64,000 nt of DNA from the NCBI RefSeq assembly GCF_003729955.1, contig NZ_RJTX01000001.1, positions 1,426,001 through 1,490,000 on the forward strand, given 5' to 3'. The notes beneath the pieces are model-generated. The model searched no databases. It saw only the letters and a list, made by a program, of their open reading frames with translations, and was not told the origin of the DNA. Positions 23,964 to 33,011 of this stretch are shown one piece after another (the stretch's first letter is position 1; the number at the start of each line of letters is the position of its first letter). This DNA comes from Chryseobacterium daecheongense (GTDB taxonomy: Bacteria; Bacteroidota; Bacteroidia; Flavobacteriales; Weeksellaceae). The position numbers and the translations under genes were made by a program.

Positions 23964-24608
23964 CTAGTTCACATTCCACTCTTTATAAAACTGATCAAGG
24001 AAATTCAACATGAAATTATGTCGGTCTTCTGCTATTTCTTTTCCTTTTTCAGTGTTCATTAATTCCTTTAGCAGAAGGAGTTTTTCATAAAAATGATTAA
24101 TGGTGGTCCCGTTGGACTTTTTATATTCTTCTTTGGACATATTGAGCTTGGGCTCAATATCCGGATGATACATCAGGTTATTTTTAAAACCTCCAAAATT
24201 AAAGGTCCTTGCCACTCCAATCGCTCCGATTGCGTCCAGACGATCTGCATCCTGAACCACTTTCAGTTCTACAGGAAGATGTTGTGGTGCTTCTCCTCTA
24301 TTTTTAAATGAAATATTCTTGATGATAAATAAAACCTGTTCAATGGTATCTTCAGAAGCATTCTGACTTTCCAAAAATTCACGGGATACTTTTAAGGCAA
24401 TGGTCTCATCTCCTCCATGAAACTTGGGATCGGCAATATCGTGAAGCAAAGCAGAAAGTTCCACTACTTCCTGGTTACAGTTCTCTGTTTCGGCAATTTT
24501 TTTAGAGAGTTTCCATACTCTTTCTATATGGAACCAATCATGTCCCGCTTCTGCTCCTTCTAGTTTTTCTTTTACAAATTCTACTGTGTTTTCAATCAGG
24601 TTCTTCAT
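23964..24608 (-). CDS. HD-domain phosphohydrolase
   Basis: A 214-residue metal-dependent phosphohydrolase of the YedJ-like HD family. The metal ligands are visible in GHDWFHIERVW, ALLHDIAD and DADRLDAIGAIGVART. Such enzymes hydrolyse phosphate esters or nucleotides, but the substrate is unknown. Its start overlaps the stop of the upstream alpha/beta hydrolase gene by 4 bp (ATGA type), which indicates translational coupling of the two genes. Confidence 0.9.
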   Translation of the reverse strand: MKNLIENTVEFVKEKLEGAEAGHDWFHIERVWKLSKKIAETENCNQEVVELSALLHDIADPKFHGGDETIALKVSREFLESQNASEDTIEQVLFIIKNISFKNRGEAPQHLPVELKVVQDADRLDAIGAIGVARTFNFGGFKNNLMYHPDIEPKLNMSKEEYKKSNGTTINHFYEKLLLLKELMNTEKGKEIAEDRHNFMLNFLDQFYKEWNVN

Positions 24609-25447
24609 TGTATCAATTCATTTAAAATAATGTTCCAAAGTTTTTTGTTATAACTCCGGAAAAAATTAACGTGTCCTATTTCTCCTTTCTCTGATTCTGA
24701 AACCCGGACCAGTCTGTAAGTCGGTTTTAAATTAGGATATGTATCATTCAGCAGGCTTTTCACTCCTTTTTCTGTTAACCAGGCATCATCTTCTGCTCTA
24801 ATGACAAATACTTTCTGCGTCAGATCCTTGGAATAATCATCAATTTTCTCCAGTAAGCCGTTCGTTGATTTCTTATTCAAAATTAAGGTTCTCCAGTCAT
24901 AAGCGCAATTTTTCGGAAGACTTTCTCCCAATCCGAACCACTCCGATGGAAAATAGCCTAATAATTGGGTAGTTAAAGGTTGTGCAATTCCAAAACCTAG
25001 ATACGCTTCAATTTTTGTTTTCCACTTTAAGTTTCCTACAAATGCATTCTGGGTGCCTACAAAAACAAACTCTTCAAACATTTTTGAATCTTCATTCATC
25101 CCTAAGATCAAAGCTCCTACAGAATGCCCCAAGCAATATTTTTCATAGGCAGGAAACCGGGTTCTGATGTATTGGGTTAACGCTTTATAATCTTCTGAGC
25201 CCCAAATTCTCATGGATGCTTCAAAACCTTTCATCTGCTCCGGTTTTGAAAGTCCTATTCCTCTGTAATCATAAGTAATTACTGTAAATCCTTTTTCTGC
25301 AAAATATTTCGCAAAAGAAAAATATACATGCTGCTTTACTCCGGTCGCGGAATTAATCAGTAATATTTTCCCGTTATCGCTTTCCGGAGGAAAAAGATGT
25401 GCAATAATGGGAACGTGATCATTTGTCGTAAGAATAAGTTTTTCCAT
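24605..25447 (-). CDS. Alpha/beta hydrolase
   Basis: A 280-residue cytoplasmic alpha/beta hydrolase with the nucleophile elbow GHSVG (residues about 107-111) and an early oxyanion/lid segment INSATGVKQHVYFSFAKYFAEKG. Candidate acid and histidine are the Asp in RAEDDAWLT and the His in GEIGHVNFF near the C-terminus. It resembles YheT/short-chain lipase-like serine hydrolases; the substrate is unknown. It is coupled to the HD-domain gene and probably transcribed from a promoter in the 89-nt gap after the PfkB kinase gene. Confidence 0.88.
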   Translation of the reverse strand: MEKLILTTNDHVPIIAHLFPPESDNGKILLINSATGVKQHVYFSFAKYFAEKGFTVITYDYRGIGLSKPEQMKGFEASMRIWGSEDYKALTQYIRTRFPAYEKYCLGHSVGALILGMNEDSKMFEEFVFVGTQNAFVGNLKWKTKIEAYLGFGIAQPLTTQLLGYFPSEWFGLGESLPKNCAYDWRTLILNKKSTNGLLEKIDDYSKDLTQKVFVIRAEDDAWLTEKGVKSLLNDTYPNLKPTYRLVRVSESEKGEIGHVNFFRSYNKKLWNIILNELIQ

Positions 25448-25464
25448 AGTTATAAAAAGAAAAA

Positions 25465-25481
25465 TCCACTATAAAAGTGGA
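25465..25481 (-). terminator. Terminator after the PfkB kinase gene
   Basis: TCCACT and AGTGGA form a short stem around ATAAA, with A/T tracts on both sides; on the minus strand T-rich sequence follows. Confidence 0.55.
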
Positions 25482-25536
25482 AATTTTACTTTTATTTTTA
25501 TGTTAACTTTTCAAGTTTCGATATGTATCAAATAGC

Positions 25537-26427
25537 TTAAGAAAAGAAATCTGATTGTACTGGAAGACCTGTTTGTGATCCTTTTTTTACAGAAACTCTT
25601 GCTGATACTTCATTTCCAAATTTCACACATTCTTCCAGTGAGTTACCATGACATAACGCTATTGCAAATCCTGATGTAAAAGCATCTCCCATTCCCATTT
25701 TATAGACAGCTTTGTCTTTGTCGTTTCTATAATATTTCATTTCCGTACCATCAAAATAGATGGTAGAATTGGTGTCATCCCTTACAAATACTTTATTGAA
25801 ATACTTTCTTAAGACTTCTTCTCTCTGGTCTTCTCCAAAAATAGTATATAACTCTGTACTTTTCGCCACTACAAAATCCACATTATCTAAAATATCGGCA
25901 TTGAGCCTTACCGCGGGGGAAGCATATAATCCTACTTTTTTACCGTATTTTTTAGCTTTCTTTATAGTGTATTCTACAACACTTAATGAAACTTCCAGCT
26001 GAACAAGAACCAGGTCGGATGTTTGGAAATATTTATCAGCAGATTCTATATGTTCAGTCGTTAAACATTTATTCGCAGCCGGTACTACTACTATTACAGC
26101 ATCACCATTGGAAGCCGTTACATAAGCAGTTCCTGTTGCTTCCTGATCTGTTTCATAGATAAATCCCACATTCACATTCTCATTCACCAGGTTTCTCATG
26201 ATCTGCTGTCCCAAAGGATCCATTCCTACACAACCGATAAAATAGACACTCGCTCCAAGTCTGGCCGTTCCTACAGCCTGATTGGCGCCTTTACCTCCGA
26301 AATAGCTTTCCGAGCTTGATGCCAAAACCGTTTCATTGGATGAAGGGAGTTTATCAGTTTCCAGAACCAGGTCAATAGAAGAGCTGCCTACAACAATAAT
26401 TTTGGGTTGTTCCGATGAGAAGTTCAT
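25537..26427 (-). CDS. PfkB-family carbohydrate kinase, ribokinase-like
   Basis: A 296-residue sugar kinase. The substrate-binding GGKGANQAVGTARLGA lies around residues 43-58 and the catalytic/anion-hole motif GMGDAFTSGFAIAL near residue 250, with the Asp as base. The GGKGANQA form is most typical of ribokinase (ribose to ribose-5-phosphate), but no ribose transport or other rbs gene is adjacent, so another sugar or nucleoside is possible. It has a good promoter (TTTG-N18-TAAATTTG). Confidence 0.88.
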   Translation of the reverse strand: MNFSSEQPKIIVVGSSSIDLVLETDKLPSSNETVLASSSESYFGGKGANQAVGTARLGASVYFIGCVGMDPLGQQIMRNLVNENVNVGFIYETDQEATGTAYVTASNGDAVIVVVPAANKCLTTEHIESADKYFQTSDLVLVQLEVSLSVVEYTIKKAKKYGKKVGLYASPAVRLNADILDNVDFVVAKSTELYTIFGEDQREEVLRKYFNKVFVRDDTNSTIYFDGTEMKYYRNDKDKAVYKMGMGDAFTSGFAIALCHGNSLEECVKFGNEVSARVSVKKGSQTGLPVQSDFFS

Positions 26428-26444
26428 TGTGTTTTAATGTTTAT

Positions 26445-26473
26445 CAAATTTAAAAAACAGAACATATTTTCAA
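26445..26473 (-). promoter_or_regulatory. Promoter of the PfkB kinase gene
   Basis: Minus-strand TTG (26471-26473) and TAAATTTG (26445-26452) separated by 18 nt, close to the Bacteroidetes TTTG-N19-TAnnTTTG consensus. Confidence 0.65.
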
Positions 26474-26489
26474 AGAAAATTAACTTTTA

Positions 26490-27125
26490 TTAACTAATTT
26501 CTATAAATTCCGTCACTACTTTCACTGGTGCTGCATTTTTATCGTACCCGATATAGCTAGCATAAAATCCTTCCCCATATCCGGTTTCAAAAGCAAAAAT
26601 GGTTCCAGGATGTTCTTTTGCAGGCTTCAAAAAGGCATACTGATCAATGGCTCCGTTCTCGTCAAAGAAATAATCATGGAAAAACTCTTCATAGATTCCC
26701 ATAAAATCAACGCCTTTGCTGTGATACAACCTTTTTTCCAGTTCATTAAGGCTGTTTTGGGTATCCGTATCCATAAAACATCCCATTCCGCTTTCTACAG
26801 GATATCCGAAAATTTCTCCTTCAGCCAGATCCTTTGTGTTCTGCCCTTCCGTAGTGGCTAATTTCCAATCTGCTATTTCTGTATTACTGAAAATAATTTC
26901 AGCGTAGGCTACGCAATTACTTTCTCTTTCTTTGTGCAATAAAACAGGAAAATCTCCTTTCGGAAATGGTGTAGAAAAAGGTTGCATATCATTAGTGATC
27001 AAAGGGTCACAGGCAACCAGGTTTCCACTGGAAAGATAGATTTTTCCCACTTCAAAGCTTTCCAGTAATGGATTTTCTACAAAATTCTTTGAAAATAGCT
27101 TCTTTATGTTTTCTATGTGTGTCAT
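26490..27125 (-). CDS. DUF4241-like protein
   Basis: A 211-residue soluble protein that I place in DUF4241 from its C-terminal GMGCFMDTDTQ, ENGAIDQYAFLKP and FAFETGYGEGFYASYIGYD blocks. No function is established for the family. The gene has 36% GC-like composition as its neighbours and no signal peptide. It lies 62 nt upstream of the PfkB kinase gene and 48 nt downstream of the DUF3239-like gene, all in one direction, but the kinase has its own promoter. Confidence 0.75.
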   Translation of the reverse strand: MTHIENIKKLFSKNFVENPLLESFEVGKIYLSSGNLVACDPLITNDMQPFSTPFPKGDFPVLLHKERESNCVAYAEIIFSNTEIADWKLATTEGQNTKDLAEGEIFGYPVESGMGCFMDTDTQNSLNELEKRLYHSKGVDFMGIYEEFFHDYFFDENGAIDQYAFLKPAKEHPGTIFAFETGYGEGFYASYIGYDKNAAPVKVVTEFIEIS

Positions 27126-27173
27126 TTAATTTTAATTATTCTGTACTACTCCAGAAAGTGTACACTTTTATTT

Positions 27174-27788
27174 TTACCAACTGCTGTTTTCTGTAAAAAT
27201 TTTAAACAATCCCTCTTTATAGGGAAGCTCAATTTGTTTGAGTCTGTCTTCTAATATTTGCCAGCTTTCTTCAGAATAAGAATTTAAAACGGCGTTCAAT
27301 TCCGCTTTATTATTATTCACATATTCTATAGGAACCGGAAAAAAATCATTCCAATGTGGAGTACAGCTTTCGGAACCTTCATATAAAGCAACTGTTCCTA
27401 TTCTTTCATTCAGCTTACCTTTTCCTTTATAAGATAACACTTTTACAACAGGATAGCTTCCTGCAAAGCCTTTTGAAAGATCCGTAGCAACGGCTATCAG
27501 CTTAGGTTTCTCCGAAATGATGATCCCTCCGTTAGAATCTCCGTAGGCAAATTGTTCCTTTTTTCTTCTCCAGTAAAAAAAATTCATCATTAAGAAAACA
27601 CCAAAAAAGATTCCTCCCCAAAGTAAAGAAACATCAAAAGCAAAAACTAAGGAAGACAACAGAGCTATCAACAAAAAAACAGGTTTGTGGATATATCTCA
27701 TCAATACCAATGGCATTACTCTTACTCTACCGGGGTTAGAAGCTACCGTATCACTGTCTAACGTGAGAATACCTCTATTATCTTTCAT
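27174..27788 (-). CDS. DUF3239-like membrane protein
   Basis: A 204-residue protein with two hydrophobic segments (about 33-66) after a short N-terminal region and a soluble C-terminal domain containing ANGDSNGGIIISEKP-like sequence (observed YGDSNGGIIISEKP) and KLIAVATDLSKG. I associate it with DUF3239, of unknown function, with moderate confidence. It ends in a positively charged and aromatic tail. It is 25 nt downstream of valS relative to transcription and may be co-transcribed in part... valS lies to its right side end-to-end: it starts 25 nt before the valS stop region, read in the same leftward direction. Confidence 0.6.
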   Translation of the reverse strand: MKDNRGILTLDSDTVASNPGRVRVMPLVLMRYIHKPVFLLIALLSSLVFAFDVSLLWGGIFFGVFLMMNFFYWRRKKEQFAYGDSNGGIIISEKPKLIAVATDLSKGFAGSYPVVKVLSYKGKGKLNERIGTVALYEGSESCTPHWNDFFPVPIEYVNNNKAELNAVLNSYSEESWQILEDRLKQIELPYKEGLFKIFTENSSW

Positions 27789-27813
27789 ATTTTATTTAAA
27801 GCGTTGCAAAATT

Positions 27814-30429
27814 TTATAAGCTTTTCAGCTTCTCTTCCAGAATGGCAATTTTATCCTGAGCATCTTTTTGCTTTTTACGCTCTACTTCTACAATTTCGGG
27901 TTTTGCGTTGGCTACAAATTTTTCATTGGAAAGTTTCTTTTCAACAGAGATCAGGAAGCCTTTCAAATATTTTAATTCTTCCTCTGTTTTTTGTTTTTCC
28001 TCTCCTAAGTCTAAGTTTTCACTTAACGGAATGGAAACTTCAGTTGCTCCTACAAGGAAAGTGAAACTCGGCTTATCTGTTTTTTCTCCGAAATGAATCT
28101 CAGAAACGTTAGCCAGCTTTCTGATTACAGCTTCATTGGCAAATGCTGAAGCATTGGTATAGATATCAGCAGATTCCCTAGGTGAGATACCTTTTGTCTG
28201 ACGATAGTTTCTAACACCTGAGATCAGCTCAGATGCTGTTTCAAAGTTTTTAATGATTGTTTCGTCAAATGCTCCGGCTTTTTTCTGTTGGGCAATAACT
28301 AATGCTTCATCTATGTTTCTTTCAGAAATAATTTGCCATAATTCTTCTGTTAAGAATGGCATAAACGGATGAAGTAACTTCATTAATTCTTCAAAGAATA
28401 CAATAGTTCTGTCATATACTTCTTTAGAAATTCCTTCCCCATAATTAGGCTTGATTGCTTCCAGATATAAACCACAGAAATCATCCCAGATTAATTTATA
28501 GATCAAATGTAAAGCATCTGAAATCCTGAATTTCTCAAATTGTTGATCAATTTCAGCAATTGTTTTATTGAGTTTATTTTCAAACCACTCTATCGTCTGT
28601 GTTTCTGCTGAATTAGCCGGTTTGTCTTCATGATTCCACATATTGATCAAACGGAAAGCGTTCCAGATCTTCGTCATGAAATTTCTTCCCTGAAGCATAA
28701 GTTCTTCATCAAAAAGAAGATCGTTTCCTGCCGCAGAACTCAATAAGATTCCTACACGAACTCCATCTGCTCCGTATTTCTCCATCAATTCCAATGGGTC
28801 CGGTGAATTCCCTAATGACTTGGACATCTTTCTTCTCTGTTTATCTCTTACAATTCCTGTAAAATAAACATTTTTAAAAGGAACCTCTTTTCTGTATTCC
28901 AATCCGGCCATGATCATTCTCGCTACCCAGAAGAAGATAATATCCGGAGCAGTTACCAGATCAGAAGTCGGGTAATAATAATTAATATCTTTATTTTCAG
29001 GATCAAGCAGTCCGTCGAAAACAGACATTGGCCACAACCATGATGAGAACCATGTATCAAGGGCATCTTGGTCTTGTTTCAGGTTGTCGATTGTCAGTTG
29101 TTGGTTCCCCGTTTTTTCTTTAACTAAATCTAAAGCTTCTTCTTTAGTTTCAGCGACAACAAAGTCTTCATCTCCGCTTCCATAATAATATGCAGGAATT
29201 TGCTGCCCCCACCAAAGCTGGCGGGAAATATTCCAGTCACGGATGTTTTCCATCCAGTGTTTATAGATGTTTTTAAACTTCTCCGGATAGAATTTAACTT
29301 CATCATCCATCACCACATCCAATGCAGGCTTAGCAATTTCAGACATTTTCAGGAACCACTGAACGGAAATTTTAGGCTCAATAACTGCTCCTGTTCTTTC
29401 CGATGTTCCTACCTTATTTACATAATCTTCAGCTTTTAGTAAAAGGTCTTTTTCCTCCAGCTCTTTTGCAATCAGTTTTCTAACCTCAAATCTGTTTTTT
29501 CCTGCATAATGCAATCCGTGTTCATTAAGGTTGGCATCATCATCCAGAGCATCAATCATTTTTAATTGATGTTTCTGCCCGATCTCATAGTCATTGGTAT
29601 CGTGTGCAGGAGTAATCTTCAATGCACCTGTTCCAAATTCAATATCCACATATTCGTCTTCAATAATCGGAACCACTCTGTTCACAATAGGTACAATTAC
29701 ATTTTTGCCTTTCAGGTGGGCATATCTCTCATCATTGGGGTTGATACAAACAGCGGTATCCCCAAAGATCGTTTCAGGACGTGTGGTAGCTACTGAAAGG
29801 AATTCTTCCGAGTCTTCAATTTTATATTTAAGAAAATATAATTTTCCGTTCTGTTCTTTAAATATTACTTCTTCATCAGAAATATTGGTTTTAGCTTCAG
29901 GATCCCAGTTAACCATTCTGTATCCTCTATAAATAAGACCTTTGTTATATAGATCAACAAAGCTTTTGATGACCTGCTGGGAAAGCTTGTCTTCCATAGT
30001 GAAACGGGTTCTGTCCCAATCGCATGAACATCCTAATTTTTTCAACTGCTCGAGGATGGTTCCACCATATTTATCCGTCCATTCCCATGCGTGTTTTAAA
30101 AACTCTTCACGGGTAATATCCGATTTATTGATTCCTTCCGATTTCAGTTTGGCAACCACTTTAGCTTCAGTCGCAATGGAAGCATGGTCTGTTCCCGGAA
30201 CCCAACAGGCGTTAAAGCCCTGCATTCTTGCACGGCGGACCAGAACATCCTGAATGGTATTGTTCAGCATATGCCCCATGTGTAAGATCCCCGTAACGTT
30301 TGGCGGAGGAATTACAACGGTATACGGAGGTTTGTCATTGGGTTCTGAATGGAAGTATTTATTCTCCAACCAGTAGTTATACCATTTTTGTTCAGTTTCC
30401 TGTGGATTGTACTTTTCTGAAATCTGCAT
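27814..30429 (-). CDS. valS: Valyl-tRNA synthetase
   Basis: Class I aminoacyl-tRNA synthetase of 871 residues that charges tRNA-Val in the cytoplasm. The HIGH motif appears as HMGH in PPPNVTGILHMGHML (residues about 40-54) and the KMSKS motif in RRKMSKSLGNS near residue 535. The editing domain (ATTRPETIFGDTAV) and the C-terminal coiled-coil arm (about 805-871) are both present. It has a good promoter (TTG-N18-TATTTTTG) and is full length. No anomaly seen. Confidence 0.98.
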   Translation of the reverse strand: MQISEKYNPQETEQKWYNYWLENKYFHSEPNDKPPYTVVIPPPNVTGILHMGHMLNNTIQDVLVRRARMQGFNACWVPGTDHASIATEAKVVAKLKSEGINKSDITREEFLKHAWEWTDKYGGTILEQLKKLGCSCDWDRTRFTMEDKLSQQVIKSFVDLYNKGLIYRGYRMVNWDPEAKTNISDEEVIFKEQNGKLYFLKYKIEDSEEFLSVATTRPETIFGDTAVCINPNDERYAHLKGKNVIVPIVNRVVPIIEDEYVDIEFGTGALKITPAHDTNDYEIGQKHQLKMIDALDDDANLNEHGLHYAGKNRFEVRKLIAKELEEKDLLLKAEDYVNKVGTSERTGAVIEPKISVQWFLKMSEIAKPALDVVMDDEVKFYPEKFKNIYKHWMENIRDWNISRQLWWGQQIPAYYYGSGDEDFVVAETKEEALDLVKEKTGNQQLTIDNLKQDQDALDTWFSSWLWPMSVFDGLLDPENKDINYYYPTSDLVTAPDIIFFWVARMIMAGLEYRKEVPFKNVYFTGIVRDKQRRKMSKSLGNSPDPLELMEKYGADGVRVGILLSSAAGNDLLFDEELMLQGRNFMTKIWNAFRLINMWNHEDKPANSAETQTIEWFENKLNKTIAEIDQQFEKFRISDALHLIYKLIWDDFCGLYLEAIKPNYGEGISKEVYDRTIVFFEELMKLLHPFMPFLTEELWQIISERNIDEALVIAQQKKAGAFDETIIKNFETASELISGVRNYRQTKGISPRESADIYTNASAFANEAVIRKLANVSEIHFGEKTDKPSFTFLVGATEVSIPLSENLDLGEEKQKTEEELKYLKGFLISVEKKLSNEKFVANAKPEIVEVERKKQKDAQDKIAILEEKLKSL

Positions 30430-30457
30430 AAATTCTAATTCTTTGGCTTACAATTTG

Positions 30458-30486
30458 CAAAAATACTTAAAGAAAAAAAAATTCAA
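30458..30486 (-). promoter_or_regulatory. Promoter of valS
   Basis: Minus-strand TTG (30484-30486) and TATTTTTG (30458-30465) with an 18-nt spacer. Confidence 0.65.
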
Positions 30487-30506
30487 GTATGAATTAAAAT
30501 AATTTT

Positions 30507-30514
30507 TAACTTTG
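30507..30514 (+). promoter_or_regulatory. -7 box (TAACTTTG) for the DUF1573 gene
   Basis: Perfect TAnnTTTG. It covers the upstream in-frame start at 30512, so the gene must start later, at the ATG 30557. Confidence 0.65.
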
Positions 30515-30556
30515 TTTCTCAAAATTTATCTAACAAACATATTAACATTCAAGAAT

Positions 30557-31024
30557 ATGAAAAAATTAATTGCAGGGATTGCACTATTTGGAACATTTGC
30601 TCTTGCATCTGCACAAACCATCACTTTTGATAAAACCACTTATGATTACGGTACTATCAAACCCAACGCTGATGGAACAAGATTCTTTACAGTAACTAAT
30701 ACTGGTGATAAGCCTCTTATTATTTCTAACGTAAAACCATCTTGCGGATGTACAACTCCTGAATTCAGCCAAGACCCTATCATGCCAGGAAAATCAGCTA
30801 AGATTAAAGTTGGTTACAATACGGCTATCAATGGAGGATTCAACAAAATGATTGAAGTTTTCTCTAACGACCCGGCAAATAACAGAAGCGTAATCTACAT
30901 CAAAGGTACTGTAGATGCTAATGCTCCTGAACCTAAGCCATTAACTCCGGCAGAACAAAAAGCTGCTGCTAAGGCTGAAAAGAAAGCTGCAAGACAAGCT
31001 AAAAAAGTAGCTGCCGCAAAATAA
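30557..31024 (+). CDS. DUF1573 exported protein
   Basis: A 155-residue exported protein with signal peptide MKKLIAGIALFGTFALASAQ. The core is a single immunoglobulin-like DUF1573 domain (YDYGTIKPNADGTRFFTVTNTGDKPL, VKPSCGCTTPEF, IKVGYNTAINGGF), followed by a Lys/Ala-rich C-terminal tail from about residue 125. The domain occurs widely in Bacteroidetes secreted proteins; its function is unknown. The start was set by the promoter box and the signal peptide. The strong promoter and terminator suggest good expression. Confidence 0.88.
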   Translation: MKKLIAGIALFGTFALASAQTITFDKTTYDYGTIKPNADGTRFFTVTNTGDKPLIISNVKPSCGCTTPEFSQDPIMPGKSAKIKVGYNTAINGGFNKMIEVFSNDPANNRSVIYIKGTVDANAPEPKPLTPAEQKAAAKAEKKAARQAKKVAAAK

Positions 31025-31049
31025 GCTTTACTTTTTTTAAAAAAATATG

Positions 31050-31073
31050 AAACCGTCTCTCTGAAGACGGTTT
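31050..31073 (+). terminator. Terminator after the DUF1573 gene
   Basis: AACCGTCT and AGACGGTT stem with an 8-nt loop followed by seven T. Confidence 0.85.
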
Positions 31074-31104
31074 TTTTATTACATTTAATTAAACAAAAAA
31101 TAAT

Positions 31105-31974
31105 ATGGACACCAACTTTTCTGATGACTTCCTGGTAAAGGGAAAATTTTCAATAGCAAAAACATCTACAGAATATAAAGGAAAACTAACTAAAGAAGAA
31201 GGAGAAGAATTATTGATCCAGGAAAAAGAAAAGCTTCGTGAACTTCAGGAAAAACTGTATGCAGACGGAAGCCAATCTCTTCTGGTTATTTTACAAGCTA
31301 TGGATGCCGCCGGAAAAGACAGCCTCATCGAACATGTTTTTGGAGGAGTAAACCCGCAGGGATGCAATGTTACAAGCTTCAAAGCTCCAAGTACAAAAGA
31401 ATATTCTCACGACTTTCTATGGAGGCATTACCTTGCCCTACCCCAGAAAGGGATGATCGGTATCTTCAACCGGTCTCATTATGAAAGCGTTTTAGTATGT
31501 AAGGTTCACCCTGAATATAATCTGAGTGAGAAAACCTGGAATTCCGTAAAAGATTTTGACACTCAATTTTGGGAAAACAGATATGAAAGCATCAGGAATT
31601 TCGAAAAACACCTTTCCCAGAACGGAACAACTATTGTAAAAATATTTTTAAATGTTTCCAAAAAAGAACAAAAACAAAGGTTTTTAGACAGGATCAATGA
31701 ACAGGAGAAAAACTGGAAATTTTCTCTGGGAGATCTCCCGGAACGAGCTTTATTTGATGAATATATGAAAGCTTATGAAACTGCAATTAACGAAACTTCA
31801 AAGGAATATGCTCCATGGTACGTTTTACCTGCGGATGATAAATGGTTTGCCAGAGTGGCTGCCATACAGATCATCATTGATACCCTGGAAAAAATGAATC
31901 TGAAATATCCCCAGCTTTCAAAACAGGATAGACAGGATTTGCAAAAGGCTAAAGAACAGCTGGAAAATGAGTAA
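31105..31974 (+). CDS. Polyphosphate kinase 2 family protein
   Basis: A 289-residue PPK2 enzyme that transfers phosphate between polyphosphate and nucleotides. The Walker A is AMDAAGKDS (residues about 69-77), followed by FGGVNPQGCNVTSFKAPS and the lid segment NRSHYESVLV; the Walker B-like aspartate region is present. A single PPK2 domain of this length fits class I or III enzymes; which nucleotide (ADP or AMP) it uses is not decided by what I can see. It precedes the convergent rnpB gene. Confidence 0.92.
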   Translation: MDTNFSDDFLVKGKFSIAKTSTEYKGKLTKEEGEELLIQEKEKLRELQEKLYADGSQSLLVILQAMDAAGKDSLIEHVFGGVNPQGCNVTSFKAPSTKEYSHDFLWRHYLALPQKGMIGIFNRSHYESVLVCKVHPEYNLSEKTWNSVKDFDTQFWENRYESIRNFEKHLSQNGTTIVKIFLNVSKKEQKQRFLDRINEQEKNWKFSLGDLPERALFDEYMKAYETAINETSKEYAPWYVLPADDKWFARVAAIQIIIDTLEKMNLKYPQLSKQDRQDLQKAKEQLENE

Positions 31975-31989
31975 AAATCACGAGAAAAT

Positions 31990-32304
31990 CTGTAAGCCGG
32001 ATTCTGTACTTCCGTGAAGGAAGCGCTTGTTATTTATCTGCGTTTTACATTGCTGCAAAACTTGAGCTGATTACCCCTCGGCTTTCAGAGCGAGCAACTC
32101 CTATTTTCATTGCTGAAAAGAACCGATATACTTATCATTGCACCACAAAGAGTTTACCTGGTTTCACTACAGCCGAACTGTACTTGCTTTCTGTTGCACT
32201 TGTCCTACCCTCACGGGTGACGGATGTTATCCGCTTTGCTGCTCTACGGTGTCCGGACTTTCCTACCCCTGCCGAAACAGGAATCAACAAGCCGACTTTC
32301 TCGC
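31990..32304 (-). ncRNA. rnpB: RNase P RNA, bacterial class A
   Basis: On the minus strand the transcript begins near GCGAGAAAGTCGGC and contains the universal P4-region AGGAAAGTCCGGAC (complement of 32251-32264) and the 3'-terminal ACAGAATCCGGCTTAC (complement of 31992-32007). Total length about 315 nt fits a Bacteroidetes class A RNA. The catalytic RNA matures the 5' ends of tRNAs. A perfect -7 box TATCTTTG lies at 32310-32317 and fixes the 5' end to within a few nucleotides. Short reading frames in this span are spurious. Confidence 0.95.
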
Positions 32305-32309
32305 GGATG

Positions 32310-32317
32310 CAAAGATA
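32310..32317 (-). promoter_or_regulatory. -7 box (TATCTTTG) for rnpB
   Basis: Perfect TAnnTTTG on the minus strand, 6 nt upstream of the predicted 5' end of RNase P RNA. Confidence 0.7.
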
Positions 32318-32492
32318 CGAATTAGTTATAAGTTATGAGTACTAGTTTTCAGATAGTGAAAATGTAAAACCCAAAAACTGTGAAATTTCGAAGAAGATAA
32401 AGCTCAAAAAATGAAAGGCCAATTTGTGATTTAATGATTTCGTGATTTCACAAATTTACGATTTGCTAAAGTTACAATTGACTTATTATTAT

Positions 32493-32500
32493 TATCTTCG
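32493..32500 (+). promoter_or_regulatory. -7-like box (TATCTTCG) for the sigma factor gene
   Basis: Seven of eight matches to TAnnTTTG, 19 nt before the chosen TTG start. It argues against a GTG start at 32442. Confidence 0.4.
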
Positions 32501-32519
32501 TGCAATTATTACATCTACA

Positions 32520-33011
32520 TTGATTTCTAGAGAAAAAGAATTTGCGCAGCTTATCAAAGATAATCAGGGACTGATTATTAAAGTTTCGCGTCTTTACACC
32601 AATTCCCTGGAAGATGAGGAAGATCTTTTCCAGGAAATTGTTTTGCAGCTTTGGCGAAGCTATGATTCTTTTAAAGGAAATTCAAAAATCTCTACGTGGA
32701 TGTATCGTGTTGCCCTTAATACAGCCATTACTCTTTTCAGAAAAAAAAGCAAAAGCCTTCCTACCAACGAACTGGACATCAACCACAGAGATTTTGTGGA
32801 AGATGATGATGAAAAACAGCAACAGATCTCTCTTCTGTACACTGTGATCAAAACGCTTCCTAATGTAGAAAGAGCTATCGTAATGATGTATCTGGATGAT
32901 TTGCCTTACAAGGATATTGCAGAAAACCTCGGGATCACCGAAGTAAATGCACGTGTGAAAATGAACAGATTAAAGAAAACCCTTAAAGAACAGATGGAAA
33001 AATATGCCTGA
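32520..33011 (+). CDS. ECF-type RNA polymerase sigma factor
   Basis: A 163-residue sigma-70-family factor with region 2 (LIKDNQGLIIKVSRLY, EDEEDLFQEIVLQLWRSYDSF, STWMYRVALNTAI) and region 4 (VERAIVMMYLDDLPYKDIAENLGITEVNARVKMNRLKKTL). The start is placed at TTG 32520, giving MISREKEFAQLIK, the usual beginning of this flavobacterial group. The alternative GTG at 32442 would add 26 residues that the family lacks. It overlaps the following membrane-protein gene by 8 bp, the usual arrangement with a regulator of the sigma factor. Confidence 0.88.
   Translation: MISREKEFAQLIKDNQGLIIKVSRLYTNSLEDEEDLFQEIVLQLWRSYDSFKGNSKISTWMYRVALNTAITLFRKKSKSLPTNELDINHRDFVEDDDEKQQQISLLYTVIKTLPNVERAIVMMYLDDLPYKDIAENLGITEVNARVKMNRLKKTLKEQMEKYA

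Noticed and set aside
31990..32304. Reading frame of about 66 codons on the plus strand
   Set aside because: It lies within the complement of RNase P RNA, whose conserved sequences explain the segment.
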